Positions 32,228 to 42,399 of a stretch of 64,000 bases of DNA are shown here, in pieces. The first letter of the stretch is position 1. Every line of letters begins with the position of its first letter. The stretch covers positions 1 to 64,000 of the forward strand of contig JACPUD010000126.1 in the NCBI GenBank assembly GCA_016192435.1, read 5' to 3'. The notes under the pieces were generated by a model that was not told the origin of the DNA, made no database searches, and saw only the letters and a program-made list of their open reading frames with translations. Source of the stretch: Rhodocyclales bacterium. GTDB lineage: Bacteria > Pseudomonadota > Gammaproteobacteria > Burkholderiales > Rhodocyclaceae. A program made the translations under genes and the position numbers.

Positions 32228-33314
32228 AGCGCGATTGTTCCAGCGCTTCGAGGAAGCGTGCGTTCTCGGTCTCAAGGCCAATCGTGACGCGCAGGTGATT
32301 GGGCATGCCGTAGCCGCCGATGGGCCGTACGATCACGCCCTGCTTCAGCAAGCGGCCGTTCACGCCAGCGGTATCGGCCACCTCGAAGGTGACGAAGTTG
32401 CCATGCGACGGAATGTGTTCCAGCCCCAGCCGTTTGAGGCCGGCCACGATCTGCTCCATGCCGCGCCGGTTGGACTCATAGCTTGCGGCGAGGAAAACAT
32501 GGTCATCCAGCGCCGCAATGGCGCCGGCCAGGGCCAGATTGTTCACGTTGAAGGGCTGGCGCACACGGTTCAGCAGATCGATTACCTCGGCGCGGCCGAC
32601 GCCATAGCCGACGCGCAGGCCGGCCAGGCCGTAGATTTTCGAAAATGTGCGCACCACCAGCAGATTCGGGAAATCCTTGATCCAGGCCACGGTATCGGCC
32701 CGGTCGGCCGGCGCCAGGTATTCCGTATAGGCCTCGTCGAGCACCACGGCGATGTGCGCGGGAATCCTTTCGATGAAGGCCCGCACCTCCGCTTGCGGCA
32801 GGAAGTTGCCGGTGGGATTGTTGGGGTTTGCAATCCAGACCATGTGCGTGTCGGGACGGATGGCGGCGAGCATCGCAGCCGGATCGTGGCCATAGTTCTT
32901 CGCCGCGGCGGCAATGCATTCGGCACCGGCGGACATGGTCGCCAGTGGATAGACGGCAAACGCATGCTTGGAGAACACGGCCGAACGGCCCGGCGCCAGA
33001 AACACGCGGGCCGCCAGGTCGAGCACGTCGTTCGAGCCGTTGCCCAGCACCACCTGTTCCTGCGCCACGCCGTGGCGTTCGGCCAATGCGGCGATCAGGT
33101 CGAACTGGTCGGGGTAACGTTCGATGCCCGCCAGCGCGGCTTCAACTGCCGCGCGTGCCTTCGGGCTCATGCCTAGCGGGTTTTCGTTGGAGGCCAGCTT
33201 GACGATTTTCTCGACCGGGATGCCCATCTGGCGGGCCAGTTCGGTGATCGGCTTGCCGGGGATGTAGGGCGAAATGGCGCGTACGTAGGACGGGGCCTGC
33301 TCAACAATGCTCAT
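32226..33314 (-). CDS. hisC: Histidinol-phosphate aminotransferase
   Basis: 362 residues from ATG 33314, with a GAGG site about 9 bases upstream. Fold type I PLP enzyme: ISPYIPGKPITELARQMG and LASNENPLGMSPKA at the N-terminus, VVLGNGSNDVLDL, then NPNNPTGNFLP and VLDEAYTEYL. The PLP lysine is in RTFSKIYGLAGLRVGYG, with the phosphate-binding arginine in that segment. The position inside a pheA/tyrA/aroA cluster suggests it also transaminates aromatic 2-oxo acids, as seen for HisC2-type enzymes; this is inference. Confidence 0.93.
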   Translation of the reverse strand: MSIVEQAPSYVRAISPYIPGKPITELARQMGIPVEKIVKLASNENPLGMSPKARAAVEAALAGIERYPDQFDLIAALAERHGVAQEQVVLGNGSNDVLDLAARVFLAPGRSAVFSKHAFAVYPLATMSAGAECIAAAAKNYGHDPAAMLAAIRPDTHMVWIANPNNPTGNFLPQAEVRAFIERIPAHIAVVLDEAYTEYLAPADRADTVAWIKDFPNLLVVRTFSKIYGLAGLRVGYGVGRAEVIDLLNRVRQPFNVNNLALAGAIAALDDHVFLAASYESNRRGMEQIVAGLKRLGLEHIPSHGNFVTFEVADTAGVNGRLLKQGVIVRPIGGYGMPNHLRVTIGLETENARFLEALEQSR

Positions 33315-33324
33315 GGTCGAACCC

Positions 33325-34407
33325 TCAGTAAACAGCTTTGGGATAGGAGCCCAGCTCTTTGACGAAGCCGGCGCGATGACGAAGTTGTTCCAGGGCGCGG
33401 GCCACCGCCGGCTCGCTGCGATGCCCCTCGATGTCGATGTAGAACACGTATTCCCAACGGCTGCCGCCAAAGCCGCGCGCCGGGCGGGACTCGAGTCGGC
33501 TCATGGAGACGCCGTTGTCGGCGAACGGCGCCAAAAGCTGATACACCGCCCCCGGCCGGTTCTGCGCCGAACACACCAGCGAAGTCCGGTCCGCGCCTGA
33601 TGCGCCGGCATCGTGGTCGGCAATGATGACGAAGCGCGTGGTGTTGTTCGGATCGTCCTCGATGTTGGCGGCCAGTATCGGCAAGGCGTATAACTCGGCG
33701 GCGGCATCGCCCGCGATGGCGGCGGCACCGTCTTCTCCAGCCGCCAGGCGTGCCGCCTCGGCATTGCTTGCCACCGGTACGCGGCTCACCAGAGGCAGAT
33801 TGCGGTTGAGCCACTCATGGCACTGTGCCAGCGATTGGGCGTGGGAATAGATGCGGGTGACGTCGCTCAATGCGCCGCACCGGGTCATCAGGTTGTGATG
33901 AATCGGCAGATTGATCTCGCCGCAAATCTTGAGCGGCGAAGACAACAGCAGATCCAGCGAGCGGCCGATGGCGCCTTCGGTCGAATTCTCGATCGGCACC
34001 ACGCCGTAGTGGGCGTTGCCGGATTCAATCGTCCTGAACACATCGTCGATCGCCGGGCACGGCAGCAGCGTCGGTGCACCACCGAATTGCTTGCGCGCCG
34101 CCGCTTCGGAATAGGTGCCGGCCGGGCCCAGGTAGGCGATGGTCAGGGGCTGCTCCAGCGCCAGGCAGGCCGACATGACCTCGCGAACGATGCGCTGCGC
34201 TGCGGCCGCCGAGAGCGGGCCTGGATTGCGTTCGGCGACCCGCCGCAGCACTTGCGCTTCGCGTTCCGGGCGGTAGATATTGCCCTGCTTGATTTCGCCG
34301 ATGCGGTGCGCCAGTTGCGCCCGTTCGTTGATCAGGCGCAACAGTTCGCCGTCGATCGCGTCTATTCCCTCGCGCAGCTTGCCCAGCTCCTGCGAATCGT
34401 CGGCCAC
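33325..34407 (-). CDS. pheA: Bifunctional chorismate mutase / prephenate dehydratase
   Basis: 360 residues from a GTG at 34407, 2 bases after the serA stop. Residues about 5-90 form an AroQ-type chorismate mutase (LREGIDAIDGELLRLINERAQLAHRIGEIK). The prephenate dehydratase domain follows with IAYLGPAGTYSEAAARKQF, VPIENSTEGAIGRSLDLL, and ATRFVII-type TTRFVIIADHD. The C-terminal ACT domain carries GAVYQLLAPFADNGVSMSRLESRPA, the phenylalanine allosteric site (ESRPA). It makes phenylpyruvate from chorismate in two steps. Confidence 0.96.
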   Translation of the reverse strand: MADDSQELGKLREGIDAIDGELLRLINERAQLAHRIGEIKQGNIYRPEREAQVLRRVAERNPGPLSAAAAQRIVREVMSACLALEQPLTIAYLGPAGTYSEAAARKQFGGAPTLLPCPAIDDVFRTIESGNAHYGVVPIENSTEGAIGRSLDLLLSSPLKICGEINLPIHHNLMTRCGALSDVTRIYSHAQSLAQCHEWLNRNLPLVSRVPVASNAEAARLAAGEDGAAAIAGDAAAELYALPILAANIEDDPNNTTRFVIIADHDAGASGADRTSLVCSAQNRPGAVYQLLAPFADNGVSMSRLESRPARGFGGSRWEYVFYIDIEGHRSEPAVARALEQLRHRAGFVKELGSYPKAVY

Positions 34408-34409
34408 TC

Positions 34410-35600
34410 TCAGCTCTCCAGCGGCAGATACCGAACAGCCAGCACACCATCAATCTTCGCGATGGCGTCGATCACCGCCGGCTTCACCTGGCTATCCACG
34501 TCCACCAGCGTGTAGGCCATTTCGCCGCGCGACTTGTTGACCATGGTATGGATGTTCAGCCCGGCGTCGGCCATGGTCGTTGAAATCTGGCCCAGCATGT
34601 TCGGCACATTGGCATTGGCGACGGCAATGCGGAAGTTCGATTCACGCGGCAGCACCACGTTGGGAAAGTTCACGGCGTTCTGCACATTGCCGTGTTCCAG
34701 ATACTCGCGCAACTGGTCGGCGACCATGATGGCGCAGTTTTCCTCGGCCTCGCCCGTGGAAGCGCCCAGATGCGGCAAGGCGATCACATGGGGATGATGA
34801 TTGACCTGGGCACTGGGGAAGTCGCAAACATAGGCACCGAGCTTCCTTGTGTCGAGCGCGGCGAGCACCGCCGCCTCATCCACCACGCCCTCGCGGGAAA
34901 AGTTCAGCAGCACGGCACCATGCCTGGCGTGGGCCAGCATTTCGGCGTTGATCATCTTGCGCGTGGCATCGACCAGCGGCACATGCATCGAGACGAAGTT
35001 GGCGCTTTTCAGCACTTCCGCCACGCTGTTCGCCTTTTTCACCTGCGACGGCAGGCTCCAGGCCGCATCGACCGTGATTTCAGGATCGTAGCCAAGCACA
35101 TGCATGCCGAGCTTGATCGCCACATCGGCGACCAGACAGCCAATCTTGCCCAGGCCGATCACGCCCAGCGTATGCCCCGCCAGCTCGAAGCCGGCGAAAG
35201 TCTTCTTGCCGTCCTCGACCTTCTTCTCCATGTCCGGATCGGCGGGATCCAGCGATCCGACGAATTTCATCGCGCCGCCGATGTTGCGCGCCGCGAGCAG
35301 CATGCCGGCGACTACCAGTTCCTTGACCGCATTGGCATTGGCGCCGGGTGCGTTGAACACCGGCACGCCGCGCGCCGACATGGCCTTGACCGGAATGTTG
35401 TTGGTGCCGGCACCGGCACGGCCGATGGCCTGTACCGACCGCGCTATGTCCATCTTGTGCATGTCGGCCGAACGCACCATGATCGCGTCGGGATTTGCGA
35501 TGTCCTTGCCCACGTGGTAGCGCTCCGCCGGCAGGCGCTTGAGGCCGTTCTGCGAGATCTGGTTGAGGATCAGGACGCTGATCGGCTTGGCCATGCTCAT
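34410..35600 (-). CDS. serA: D-3-phosphoglycerate dehydrogenase
   Basis: 396 residues; the ATG at 35600 overlaps the serC stop (ATGA) and is preferred over the ATG at 35594. The substrate domain shows IGRAGAGTNNIPVKAMSARGVPVFNAPGANANAV. The NAD site is LGVIGLGKIGCLVADVAIKLGM, and the active-site loop is ALPHLGASTGEAEENC with the catalytic histidine. The C-terminal ACT domain (from about 320) has NVPNMLGQISTTMADAGLNIHTM. This is the shorter, E. coli-like form subject to serine inhibition. It catalyses the first step of serine synthesis and lies with serC. Confidence 0.95.
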   Translation of the reverse strand: MSMAKPISVLILNQISQNGLKRLPAERYHVGKDIANPDAIMVRSADMHKMDIARSVQAIGRAGAGTNNIPVKAMSARGVPVFNAPGANANAVKELVVAGMLLAARNIGGAMKFVGSLDPADPDMEKKVEDGKKTFAGFELAGHTLGVIGLGKIGCLVADVAIKLGMHVLGYDPEITVDAAWSLPSQVKKANSVAEVLKSANFVSMHVPLVDATRKMINAEMLAHARHGAVLLNFSREGVVDEAAVLAALDTRKLGAYVCDFPSAQVNHHPHVIALPHLGASTGEAEENCAIMVADQLREYLEHGNVQNAVNFPNVVLPRESNFRIAVANANVPNMLGQISTTMADAGLNIHTMVNKSRGEMAYTLVDVDSQVKPAVIDAIAKIDGVLAVRYLPLES

Positions 35601-36682
35601 TTGGCAAACCTCGCCTCGAATTCCTTCATGTAATCGACCAGCGCGGCAACGCCGGCGAGCGACATCGCGTTGTAGATCGAAGCGCGCATGCCGCCGACCG
35701 AACGGTGACCCTTGAGCTGCACCATGCCCTTGGCCTTGGCTCCCTTGAGGAACTCCTCGTCCAGCGCAGCATCCTTGAGCGTGAAAGGCACGTTCATGCG
35801 CGAGCGGTCTTCCTTGCGCACCGGATTGGCGTAGAAGTTCGATGCGTCGATACAGTCATAGAGCATCTTGGCCTTGGCGATGTTCTGCTTCTCGATGGCC
35901 GCCAGTCCGCCCTGCTGCTTGAGCCACTGAAATACCAGGCCGGCGATGTAGATGCCATAGGTGGGCGGCGTGTTGTACATCGAGTCGTTTTCGGCGTGGG
36001 TCTTGTAGTCCATCATGGTCTGCGGCGCCGGCACGCCCTTGCCGATCAGGTCGTCGCGGATGATGACGATGGTCAGCCCGGCCGGACCGATGTTCTTTTG
36101 CGCGCCGGCGTAGATCAGGCCGTACTTGCTGACGTCGATCGGCTTCGAAAGAATGTTGGAAGACATGTCGCACACCAACGGGACATTTCCGCTTTCCGGC
36201 GTCCAGTGGAATTCGACACCGCCGATGGTCTCGTTGGCGGTGTAATGCACGAAGGCGGCATCCTTGTCGAGTTTCCATTCCTGCTGCGCCGGCGCGTAGG
36301 TGAATTTGCCTTCCTCGCTGCTGGCGACGATATTGACCTTGCCGAAAGCCTTGGCTGCCTTGATGGCTTTCTTGGCCCACTCGCCGGTATGCACGTAGTC
36401 CGCGCTGGCTTTGCCGGCAAACAGGTTCATCGGGATCATCTCGAACTGCAGCGTGGCCCCGCCCTGCAGGAACAGCACCTTGTAGTTGGCCGGAATCCCC
36501 ATCAATTCGCGCAGATCGGCCTCGGCCTGGGCATGGATGCCCATGTATTCCTTGCCGCGATGGCTCATTTCCATGACCGACTGGCCGCTGCCGTGCCAAT
36601 CGAGAAGTTCGTCGGCAGCCTGCTTGAGTACTGCCTCGGGAAGTGCTGCGGGTCCTGCGCTGAAATTGAAAATTCGTGCCAT
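35597..36682 (-). CDS. serC: Phosphoserine aminotransferase
   Basis: 361 residues with a good GGAGG site in the leader. It starts IFNFSAGPAALPEAVLKQAADELLDW. SVMEMSHRGKEYMGIHAQAE is the conserved SHR segment, VLFLQGGATLQFEMIPMN follows, the PLP lysine is in IYAGAQKNIGPAGLTIVIIR, and the C-terminal GHRSVGGMRASIYNAM is family-typical. It makes 3-phosphoserine and also serves PLP synthesis. It starts the serC-serA-pheA-hisC run; gyrA lies 118 bases upstream with a small hairpin (36770-36794) between them. Confidence 0.96.
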   Translation of the reverse strand: MARIFNFSAGPAALPEAVLKQAADELLDWHGSGQSVMEMSHRGKEYMGIHAQAEADLRELMGIPANYKVLFLQGGATLQFEMIPMNLFAGKASADYVHTGEWAKKAIKAAKAFGKVNIVASSEEGKFTYAPAQQEWKLDKDAAFVHYTANETIGGVEFHWTPESGNVPLVCDMSSNILSKPIDVSKYGLIYAGAQKNIGPAGLTIVIIRDDLIGKGVPAPQTMMDYKTHAENDSMYNTPPTYGIYIAGLVFQWLKQQGGLAAIEKQNIAKAKMLYDCIDASNFYANPVRKEDRSRMNVPFTLKDAALDEEFLKGAKAKGMVQLKGHRSVGGMRASIYNAMSLAGVAALVDYMKEFEARFAK

Positions 36683-36800
36683 AACCAGCCTCCGGAAGTG
36701 ACTAAATCAATATGGGAAAATCAGGACAGAAAAAGAATACAGGATACCGTATACATTATTCAAGGCAATGTCACGTCCACTCGTTCGACGTGACCTTCGG

Positions 36801-39389
36801 CTAGTCCGCCTGATCCTCGATCGGCAGATCGGCGGCCGGATCATCTTCCTCGGTCTCGATCACCTTTTCGACGCCCGCCAGATAAGTGCCTTCATCGAGA
36901 TTGATCAGCGTCACGCCCTGAGTCGAGCGGCTCATGACGCGAATGTCGGCAACCCGGGTGCGAATCAGCACGCCGCCGGTCGAAATCAGCATGATCTCTT
37001 CGCGCGTTTCGCCGAGGTCGGCAAGCACCGCCGCAACCACCTTGCCATTGCGTTCGGAAGTCTGGATCGCGATCATGCCCTTGGTACCGCGCCCGTGTCG
37101 GGTGTATTCGGCAATCGGCGTACGCTTGCCGAAGCCATTCTCGGTCGCGGTCAGCACGGAATAATTCTCGCTGTCCGCCACCAGCATGGAAATCACCTGC
37201 TGGTCGTCTTCCAGCATCATGCCGCGTACGCCGCGGGCTTCGCGGCCCATTGGCCGCACATCGTCCTCGGCAAAGCGCACCGCCTTGCCGGCATCGGAGA
37301 ACAGCATGACGTCGCACTGGCCGTTGGTGATGGCGACACCGATCAGACGATCGCCCTCGTCCAGTCCGACCGCGATGATGCCCGCCTTGCGCGGATTGGC
37401 AAAATTGGTCAACGGTGTTTTTTTCACCGTGCCCATGCCGGTGGCCATGAAGACGAAGTGCTCCTCGTCGAACTCCTTGACCGGCAGGATCGCCGTGATC
37501 TTCTCGCCCTCCTCGAGCGGGAAGAGATTGACGATCGGCTTGCCGCGCGAGGCGCGCTGCCCTTCGGGAGCTTCATAGACCTTGAGCCAGTAGACACGGC
37601 CACGGCTGGAAAAGCACAGGATGTAGTCGTGGGTGTTGGCCACGAACAGGCGATCGACGAAATCATCTTCCTTGATCGCCGCCGCCTGCTTGCCGCGCCC
37701 GCCACGCCGCTGGGACCGATAGTCGGCCAGGGGCTGGCGCTTGATGTAGCCGGTATGCGACAGCGTGACGACCATGTCTTCGCGGACGATCAGGTCTTCA
37801 AAATTGATGTCTGCGGTGCTGAGCACGATTTCGGAGCGTCGGGCATCGCCGAACTGCGCTTTCACTGCCACAAGTTCGTCACCAATGATGGTGGTAATGC
37901 GCTCGGGCTTTGCCAGAATATCCAGCAGGTCGACGATCTGTTCCATCACCTCCTTGTATTCGGCGACGATCTTGTCCTGCTCCAGCCCGGTCAGGCGCTG
38001 CAGCCGAAGTTCGAGAATCGCCTGGGCCTGGGCGTCCGAGAGCAGATAACCGTGCGCGGAAAGACCGAATTCCGCCGCTAGGCCGTCGGGCCGCGAAGAT
38101 TCGGCAGACGCACGCGCCAGCATGCCTTCGACCGTGCTTGAGCGCCAGTTGCGCGCCATCAGTCCGCGTTTGGCGTCTGCCGGCGTCGGCGCCGCCTTGA
38201 TCAAGGCAATGATTTCGTCGACATTGGACAAGGCTACGGCGAGGCCTTCGAGAATGTGGCCGCGCTCGCGTGCCTTGCGCAGTTCGAATACCGTGCGCCG
38301 CGTGATGACCTCGCGCCGGTGAGCGAGGAAGCACTGCAGCATATCCTTCAGATTCAGCAGCTTGGGGCGACCATCGACCAGAGCCACCATATTCATGCCG
38401 AAGGTGTCCTGCAATTGCGTCTGCTTGTAGAGATGGTTCAGTACCACCTCAGGCACCTGGCCCTTTTTCAGTTCGATGACCAGGCGCATGCCCGATTTAT
38501 CGGACTCGTCCTGAATATGGGCGATACCCTCGATCTTCTTTTCGTGCACCAGTTCGGCAATCTTTTCCTGCAGCGTCTTCTTGTTGACCTGGTAGGGCAG
38601 TTCATCGACCACGATGGCCTGGCGCCCGCTGCGCGGCAAGTCCTCGATATGGGTGCGCGCGCGCATGATTACGCGGCCGCGGCCGGTGAGGTAGCCGTCG
38701 CGCACGCCGGAAACGCCGTAGATCAGGCCGGCGGTCGGAAAGTCCGGCGCGGGAATGATGTTGATCAGCTCGTCGATCGTGGTTTCCGGCTTGGCCAACA
38801 AGACCAGACAGGCATCGACCACCTCATTGAGGTTGTGCGGCGGAATATTGGTCGCCATGCCGACGGCGATACCCGAAGAACCATTGATCAGCAGATTCGG
38901 GATGCGCGCCGGGAGAATCAGCGGCTCGTGCTCCGAACCATCGTAGTTCGGTCCGAAATCGACGGTTTCCTTGTCGATATCAAGCAGCAACTCATGTCCG
39001 ATGCGCGCCATGCGTACTTCGGTGTAGCGCATGGCCGCCGCGCTGTCGCCATCCACCGAGCCGAAGTTGCCCTGGCCATCGACCAGCATGTAGCGCAACG
39101 AAAAGTCCTGCGCCATGCGCACGATGGTGTCGTACACCGCCGTGTCGCCGTGTGGATGGTATTTACCGATCACGTCGCCGACGATGCGCGCCGACTTCTT
39201 ATAGGCCCGGTTCCAGTCGTTGGACAACTCGTGCATGGCAAAAAGCACACGGCGATGGACTGGCTTCAGACCGTCCCGCACATCCGGCAGGGCTCGTCCG
39301 ACAATCACGCTCATGGCGTAATCGAGATAGGAGTGGCGCATCTCCTCTTCGAGGCTGATCGGCAGGGTTTCTTTGGCGAACGAGGTCAT
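36801..39389 (-). CDS. gyrA: DNA gyrase subunit A
   Basis: 862 residues. The N-terminal breakage-reunion domain has [15 protein letters not shown], the quinolone-determining segment [26 protein letters not shown], and the catalytic tyrosine in [11 protein letters not shown]. The C-terminal DNA-wrapping domain carries six beta-pinwheel blades, with the GyrA-box in [12 protein letters not shown] (QRRGGRG), which separates it from ParC. An acidic tail closes the protein. The residue matching E. coli Ser83 is threonine here, which also occurs naturally in other genera; Asp87 is conserved. Divergent from the amidohydrolase gene. Confidence 0.97.
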   Translation of the reverse strand: MTSFAKETLPISLEEEMRHSYLDYAMSVIVGRALPDVRDGLKPVHRRVLFAMHELSNDWNRAYKKSARIVGDVIGKYHPHGDTAVYDTIVRMAQDFSLRYMLVDGQGNFGSVDGDSAAAMRYTEVRMARIGHELLLDIDKETVDFGPNYDGSEHEPLILPARIPNLLINGSSGIAVGMATNIPPHNLNEVVDACLVLLAKPETTIDELINIIPAPDFPTAGLIYGVSGVRDGYLTGRGRVIMRARTHIEDLPRSGRQAIVVDELPYQVNKKTLQEKIAELVHEKKIEGIAHIQDESDKSGMRLVIELKKGQVPEVVLNHLYKQTQLQDTFGMNMVALVDGRPKLLNLKDMLQCFLAHRREVITRRTVFELRKARERGHILEGLAVALSNVDEIIALIKAAPTPADAKRGLMARNWRSSTVEGMLARASAESSRPDGLAAEFGLSAHGYLLSDAQAQAILELRLQRLTGLEQDKIVAEYKEVMEQIVDLLDILAKPERITTIIGDELVAVKAQFGDARRSEIVLSTADINFEDLIVREDMVVTLSHTGYIKRQPLADYRSQRRGGRGKQAAAIKEDDFVDRLFVANTHDYILCFSSRGRVYWLKVYEAPEGQRASRGKPIVNLFPLEEGEKITAILPVKEFDEEHFVFMATGMGTVKKTPLTNFANPRKAGIIAVGLDEGDRLIGVAITNGQCDVMLFSDAGKAVRFAEDDVRPMGREARGVRGMMLEDDQQVISMLVADSENYSVLTATENGFGKRTPIAEYTRHGRGTKGMIAIQTSERNGKVVAAVLADLGETREEIMLISTGGVLIRTRVADIRVMSRSTQGVTLINLDEGTYLAGVEKVIETEEDDPAADLPIEDQAD

Positions 39390-39502
39390 TTAGGCTGCCT
39401 TAACCGACTTGCGGCGGACGATGGCGTAAAAAGGAGCAATTTTAGCATGCACGGATAGCCCCGGCGGTTGTCGCGGCCAGCCAAATCTGGTTGAATCGAG
39501 AC

Positions 39503-40846
39503 ATGAATGCACTTGCCGCGCAGAGCGCCAATCCCGTCGATGTGGATCTTCTGATCCATCCCGAATGGATCATCCCGATCGAACCCGCCGGAGTAACGCT
39601 GTCCGGTCATTCACTGGCAGTCAAGGACGGTCTTATTCTCGGCCTGCTGCCCAATGAAGAGGCGGCGCGACGCTGGCGGCCAAGGCAGACGCTCGATCTG
39701 CCGGGCCAGGTGCTGTTGCCGGGCCTGATCAACCTGCATACCCATGCTGCGATGAGTCTGATGCGCGGCTATGCCGACGATCTGCCCCTCATGCGCTGGC
39801 TATCCGAACGCATCTGGCCGGCCGAATCGCGCCACGCCGGACCGGATTTTGTGAGGGACGGCACCCTGCTGGCCTGCGCCGAAATGCTGCGCGGTGGCAT
39901 CACCGCCTTCAATGACATGTATTTTTTTCCAGACGCCGCCGCCGCCGCGGCAAAACGGGTCGGAATACGAGCCGTGTTGGGAATCATAGCGATCGAGTTT
40001 CCCACCAGCTATGCCGCCGATGCCGACGACTACCTGTCCAAGGGCCTGGCGATCCGCGATGCTTTGGGCAGCGACACCCTGCTGAGTTTCTGCCTTGCTC
40101 CACATGCGCCCTATACCGTGGCCGACAAGACCTTCCGCAAAATCTCAACCCTCGCCGCGCAACTCGAACTACCGATACATGTGCATGTTCATGAAACCCG
40201 CCACGAAATCGAGGACAGCCTCAAACAGCATGGCGTGCGTCCGATTGAACGCCTGCGTCGTCTGGGCCTGATCGGGCCGCAATTGATCGCCGTCCATGGC
40301 GTTCACCTCGACCCCGGAGAGATTGACCTGCTGGCGCACGAGGGATGCCACCTGGCGCATTGCCCGACATCCAACCTGAAACTCGGCAGCGGCATTTCGC
40401 CCTTGTCCGCGATCCAGTCGCATGGTATGAATTTCGGCTTCGGCACCGACGGCGCCGCTTCCAACAACCGTCTCGACATGTTTCAGGAAATGCGCCACGC
40501 CGCGCTGCTGGCCAAAGGCGCAAGCCAGAATCCGGAAGCGCTCGCGGCCCATGCAACACTTGCAGCGGCTACATTGGGCGGCGCTCGCGCCCTCGGACTG
40601 GACGAAAAAATAGGTTCGCTGCTGCCCGGCAAGGCAGCCGACCTGTGCGCGGTACGTCTCGATGAATGGCTGATCCAGCCTTGCTTTGATCCTGCTTCTC
40701 ATCTCGTTTATGTGGCGGGACGGGAACAGGTTAGCCACACATGGGTCGCGGGAAAGTTGGTGATGAGCAACGGTGTTCCTGCACAAATCGGCATTTCTGA
40801 ATTGCTTGACGTCGCAGGTTTGTGGCATACTCAACTGACGTCCTGA
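39503..40846 (+). CDS. mtaD: TRZ/ATZ-family amidohydrolase (MTA/SAH deaminase-like)
   Basis: 447 residues from ATG 39503; a TTG 12 bases earlier is in frame. The metal-binding LLPGLINLHTHAAMSLMRGYADDLPLMRWL is the HxH signature of this family, with LRGGITAFNDMYFF, IHVHVHETRHEIED (third histidine), VHGVHLDPGEI and FGTDGAASNNRLDMFQEMR (aspartate ligand). It matches 5-methylthioadenosine/S-adenosylhomocysteine deaminases, which in betaproteobacteria commonly lie upstream of ubiG. The deaminated substrate is not proven by sequence alone. Confidence 0.88.
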   Translation: MNALAAQSANPVDVDLLIHPEWIIPIEPAGVTLSGHSLAVKDGLILGLLPNEEAARRWRPRQTLDLPGQVLLPGLINLHTHAAMSLMRGYADDLPLMRWLSERIWPAESRHAGPDFVRDGTLLACAEMLRGGITAFNDMYFFPDAAAAAAKRVGIRAVLGIIAIEFPTSYAADADDYLSKGLAIRDALGSDTLLSFCLAPHAPYTVADKTFRKISTLAAQLELPIHVHVHETRHEIEDSLKQHGVRPIERLRRLGLIGPQLIAVHGVHLDPGEIDLLAHEGCHLAHCPTSNLKLGSGISPLSAIQSHGMNFGFGTDGAASNNRLDMFQEMRHAALLAKGASQNPEALAAHATLAAATLGGARALGLDEKIGSLLPGKAADLCAVRLDEWLIQPCFDPASHLVYVAGREQVSHTWVAGKLVMSNGVPAQIGISELLDVAGLWHTQLTS

Positions 40847-40918
40847 CGCCATGCTGCGCTCCGGGAAAAGAAAAGGCCGGATTCCGTCAAACTCAACAAA
40901 CCCAACAAAGGGGGAAAC

Positions 40919-41599
40919 ATGATCAATAGCGCCAAACATTCTCTGCTGCTTGCCACCCTGCTCGGACTTTCCGCTGCCGCCGTCGCTCAGACGCCGGGTA
41001 TCGACCGCTCGGGCACCGTTGGCTACGTCATCGACCAGCGTGACAATGTCGTCAAGAGTGGCACCGGCCTTTGCTGGCGGACCGGCTTCTGGACTCCGGC
41101 CATGGCCATCGAGGAATGCGATCCGGATCTAGTGAAGAAGCCCGCACCGGCCGCAGCCCCTGCTGCTCCCGCCGCCAAGCCTGCCGCACCGGTCGCCGCC
41201 GCGCCGAAGCCCGCCGCACAGAAAGTGACGCTGGCCGCCGATGCCCTGTTCGATTTCGACAAGGCTGTGCTGCGTCCTGAAGGCAAGTCCAAACTGGACA
41301 AGCTTTCCGGCGACATCAAGGGGATCAAGCTCGAAGTGATCATCGCCGTCGGCCACGCCGACCGCTTCGGTAGCGACGCCTACAACCAGAAGCTGTCCGA
41401 GAAGCGCGCGGAAGCCGTCAAGGCCTATCTGGTGAGCAAGGGTGTCGAGCCGAACCGTGTCTACACCGAAGGCAAGGGCGAGAAGCAGCCGGTCACCAAG
41501 GCCGATCAGTGCAAGGGTCCGAAGAGCAAGAAGACCATCGACTGCCTGCAGCCCGATCGTCGCGTTGAAATCGAAGTCATCGGAACCAAGAACCAGTAA
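40919..41599 (+). CDS. OmpA-family outer-membrane protein
   Basis: 226 residues with a strong AAAGGGGG site. A cleavable signal peptide (MINSAKHSLLLATLLGLSAAAVAQ) is followed by a short N-terminal domain containing GYVIDQRDNVVKSGTGLCWRTGFWTP and a Pro/Ala/Lys linker. The C-terminal OmpA domain (from about 95) has ADALFDFDKAVLRPEGKSKLDKL, GHADRFGSDAYNQKLSEKRAEAVKAYLVSKGV and PDRRVEIEVIG. It anchors to peptidoglycan. Two cysteine pairs occur (GLCW/EECD; QCKG/DCLQ). The order ompA-ubiG-gph after gyrA is typical of betaproteobacteria. Confidence 0.92.
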   Translation: MINSAKHSLLLATLLGLSAAAVAQTPGIDRSGTVGYVIDQRDNVVKSGTGLCWRTGFWTPAMAIEECDPDLVKKPAPAAAPAAPAAKPAAPVAAAPKPAAQKVTLAADALFDFDKAVLRPEGKSKLDKLSGDIKGIKLEVIIAVGHADRFGSDAYNQKLSEKRAEAVKAYLVSKGVEPNRVYTEGKGEKQPVTKADQCKGPKSKKTIDCLQPDRRVEIEVIGTKNQ

Positions 41600-41615
41600 T
41601 TTCGTCTGACTCCGG

Positions 41616-41647
41616 AAAAAGCCCTGCCCTGCAGGGCTTTTTTTGTT
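41616..41647 (+). terminator. Rho-independent terminator of the OmpA-family gene
   Basis: Arms AAAAAGCCCTGC and GCAGGGCTTTTT with a CCT loop, followed by further T residues (TTGTTTT). It lies 16 bases past the stop codon on the plus strand and probably isolates this gene from ubiG. Confidence 0.88.
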
Positions 41648-41691
41648 TTGGCCACTGCGCTTAATGCTGATAGACGACTTGGGGCACCCAC

Positions 41692-42399
41692 ATGAATGCA
41701 AGCAGCAACGCCGACCCGCGGGAACTCGACAAATTCGGGGAAGTCGCCCATCGTTGGTGGGACCCGAATTCAGAATTCCGTCCCCTGCATGACATCAACC
41801 CGGCCCGTCTGGCATGGATCGACCGCCACGCAGGATTGAGCGGCAAACGCGTGATCGATGTCGGCTGCGGTGGTGGGCTGCTCAGCGAAGGCATGGCGGC
41901 GCTGGGCGCGCAGGTCACCGGAATCGACCTATCGGACAAGGCCTTGGGCATTGCCCGGCTGCATCTCTACGAAAGCGGCCACGCCATCGACTACCGCCTG
42001 ATCGCGGCAGAGGCCATGGCGGCGGAAGCACCGGCGAGCTTCGACCATGTCACCTGCCTCGAAATGCTGGAGCACGTGCCCGATCCGGCCAGCACCGTGG
42101 CTGCCTGTGCGCGCCTGGTAAAGCCCGGCGGCCAGGTGTTCCTGTCCACGCTCAACCGCAACGCCAAGGCTTACCTGCTGGCGGTGGTCGGCGCAGAATA
42201 CCTGTTCAACCTCCTGCCACGCGGTACCCACGACTACACGCGCTTCCTCAAGCCGGCCGAACTCGCACACCTGTGCCGCGATGCCGGGCTGGAAGTGCTC
42301 GAAATCACCGGCCTGCGCTACAACCCCTTCAGCCGCGAAGGCGTATTGGGCGCAGATACCGAGGTCAATTACCTGCTCAGGGCGCAGCGCAGTGCCTGA
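41692..42399 (+). CDS. ubiG: Ubiquinone biosynthesis O-methyltransferase
   Basis: 235 residues. N-terminal [33 protein letters not shown] is the UbiG signature, followed by the AdoMet site [42 protein letters not shown] and [33 protein letters not shown]. It methylates two hydroxyl groups in ubiquinone synthesis. Its end overlaps the gph start, so the two are co-translated. Confidence 0.96.
   Translation: MNASSNADPRELDKFGEVAHRWWDPNSEFRPLHDINPARLAWIDRHAGLSGKRVIDVGCGGGLLSEGMAALGAQVTGIDLSDKALGIARLHLYESGHAIDYRLIAAEAMAAEAPASFDHVTCLEMLEHVPDPASTVAACARLVKPGGQVFLSTLNRNAKAYLLAVVGAEYLFNLLPRGTHDYTRFLKPAELAHLCRDAGLEVLEITGLRYNPFSREGVLGADTEVNYLLRAQRSA

Noticed and set aside
36770-36794. Hairpin between gyrA and serC as a terminator
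   Set aside because: Eight-base arms GTCACGTC/GACGTGAC exist but no T-run follows on the minus strand, so it cannot be called a Rho-independent terminator.
38950-39180. Quinolone-resistance mutation in gyrA (Thr at the Ser83 position)
   Set aside because: Threonine at this place is the natural residue in several genera, and Asp87 is unchanged, so resistance cannot be inferred.
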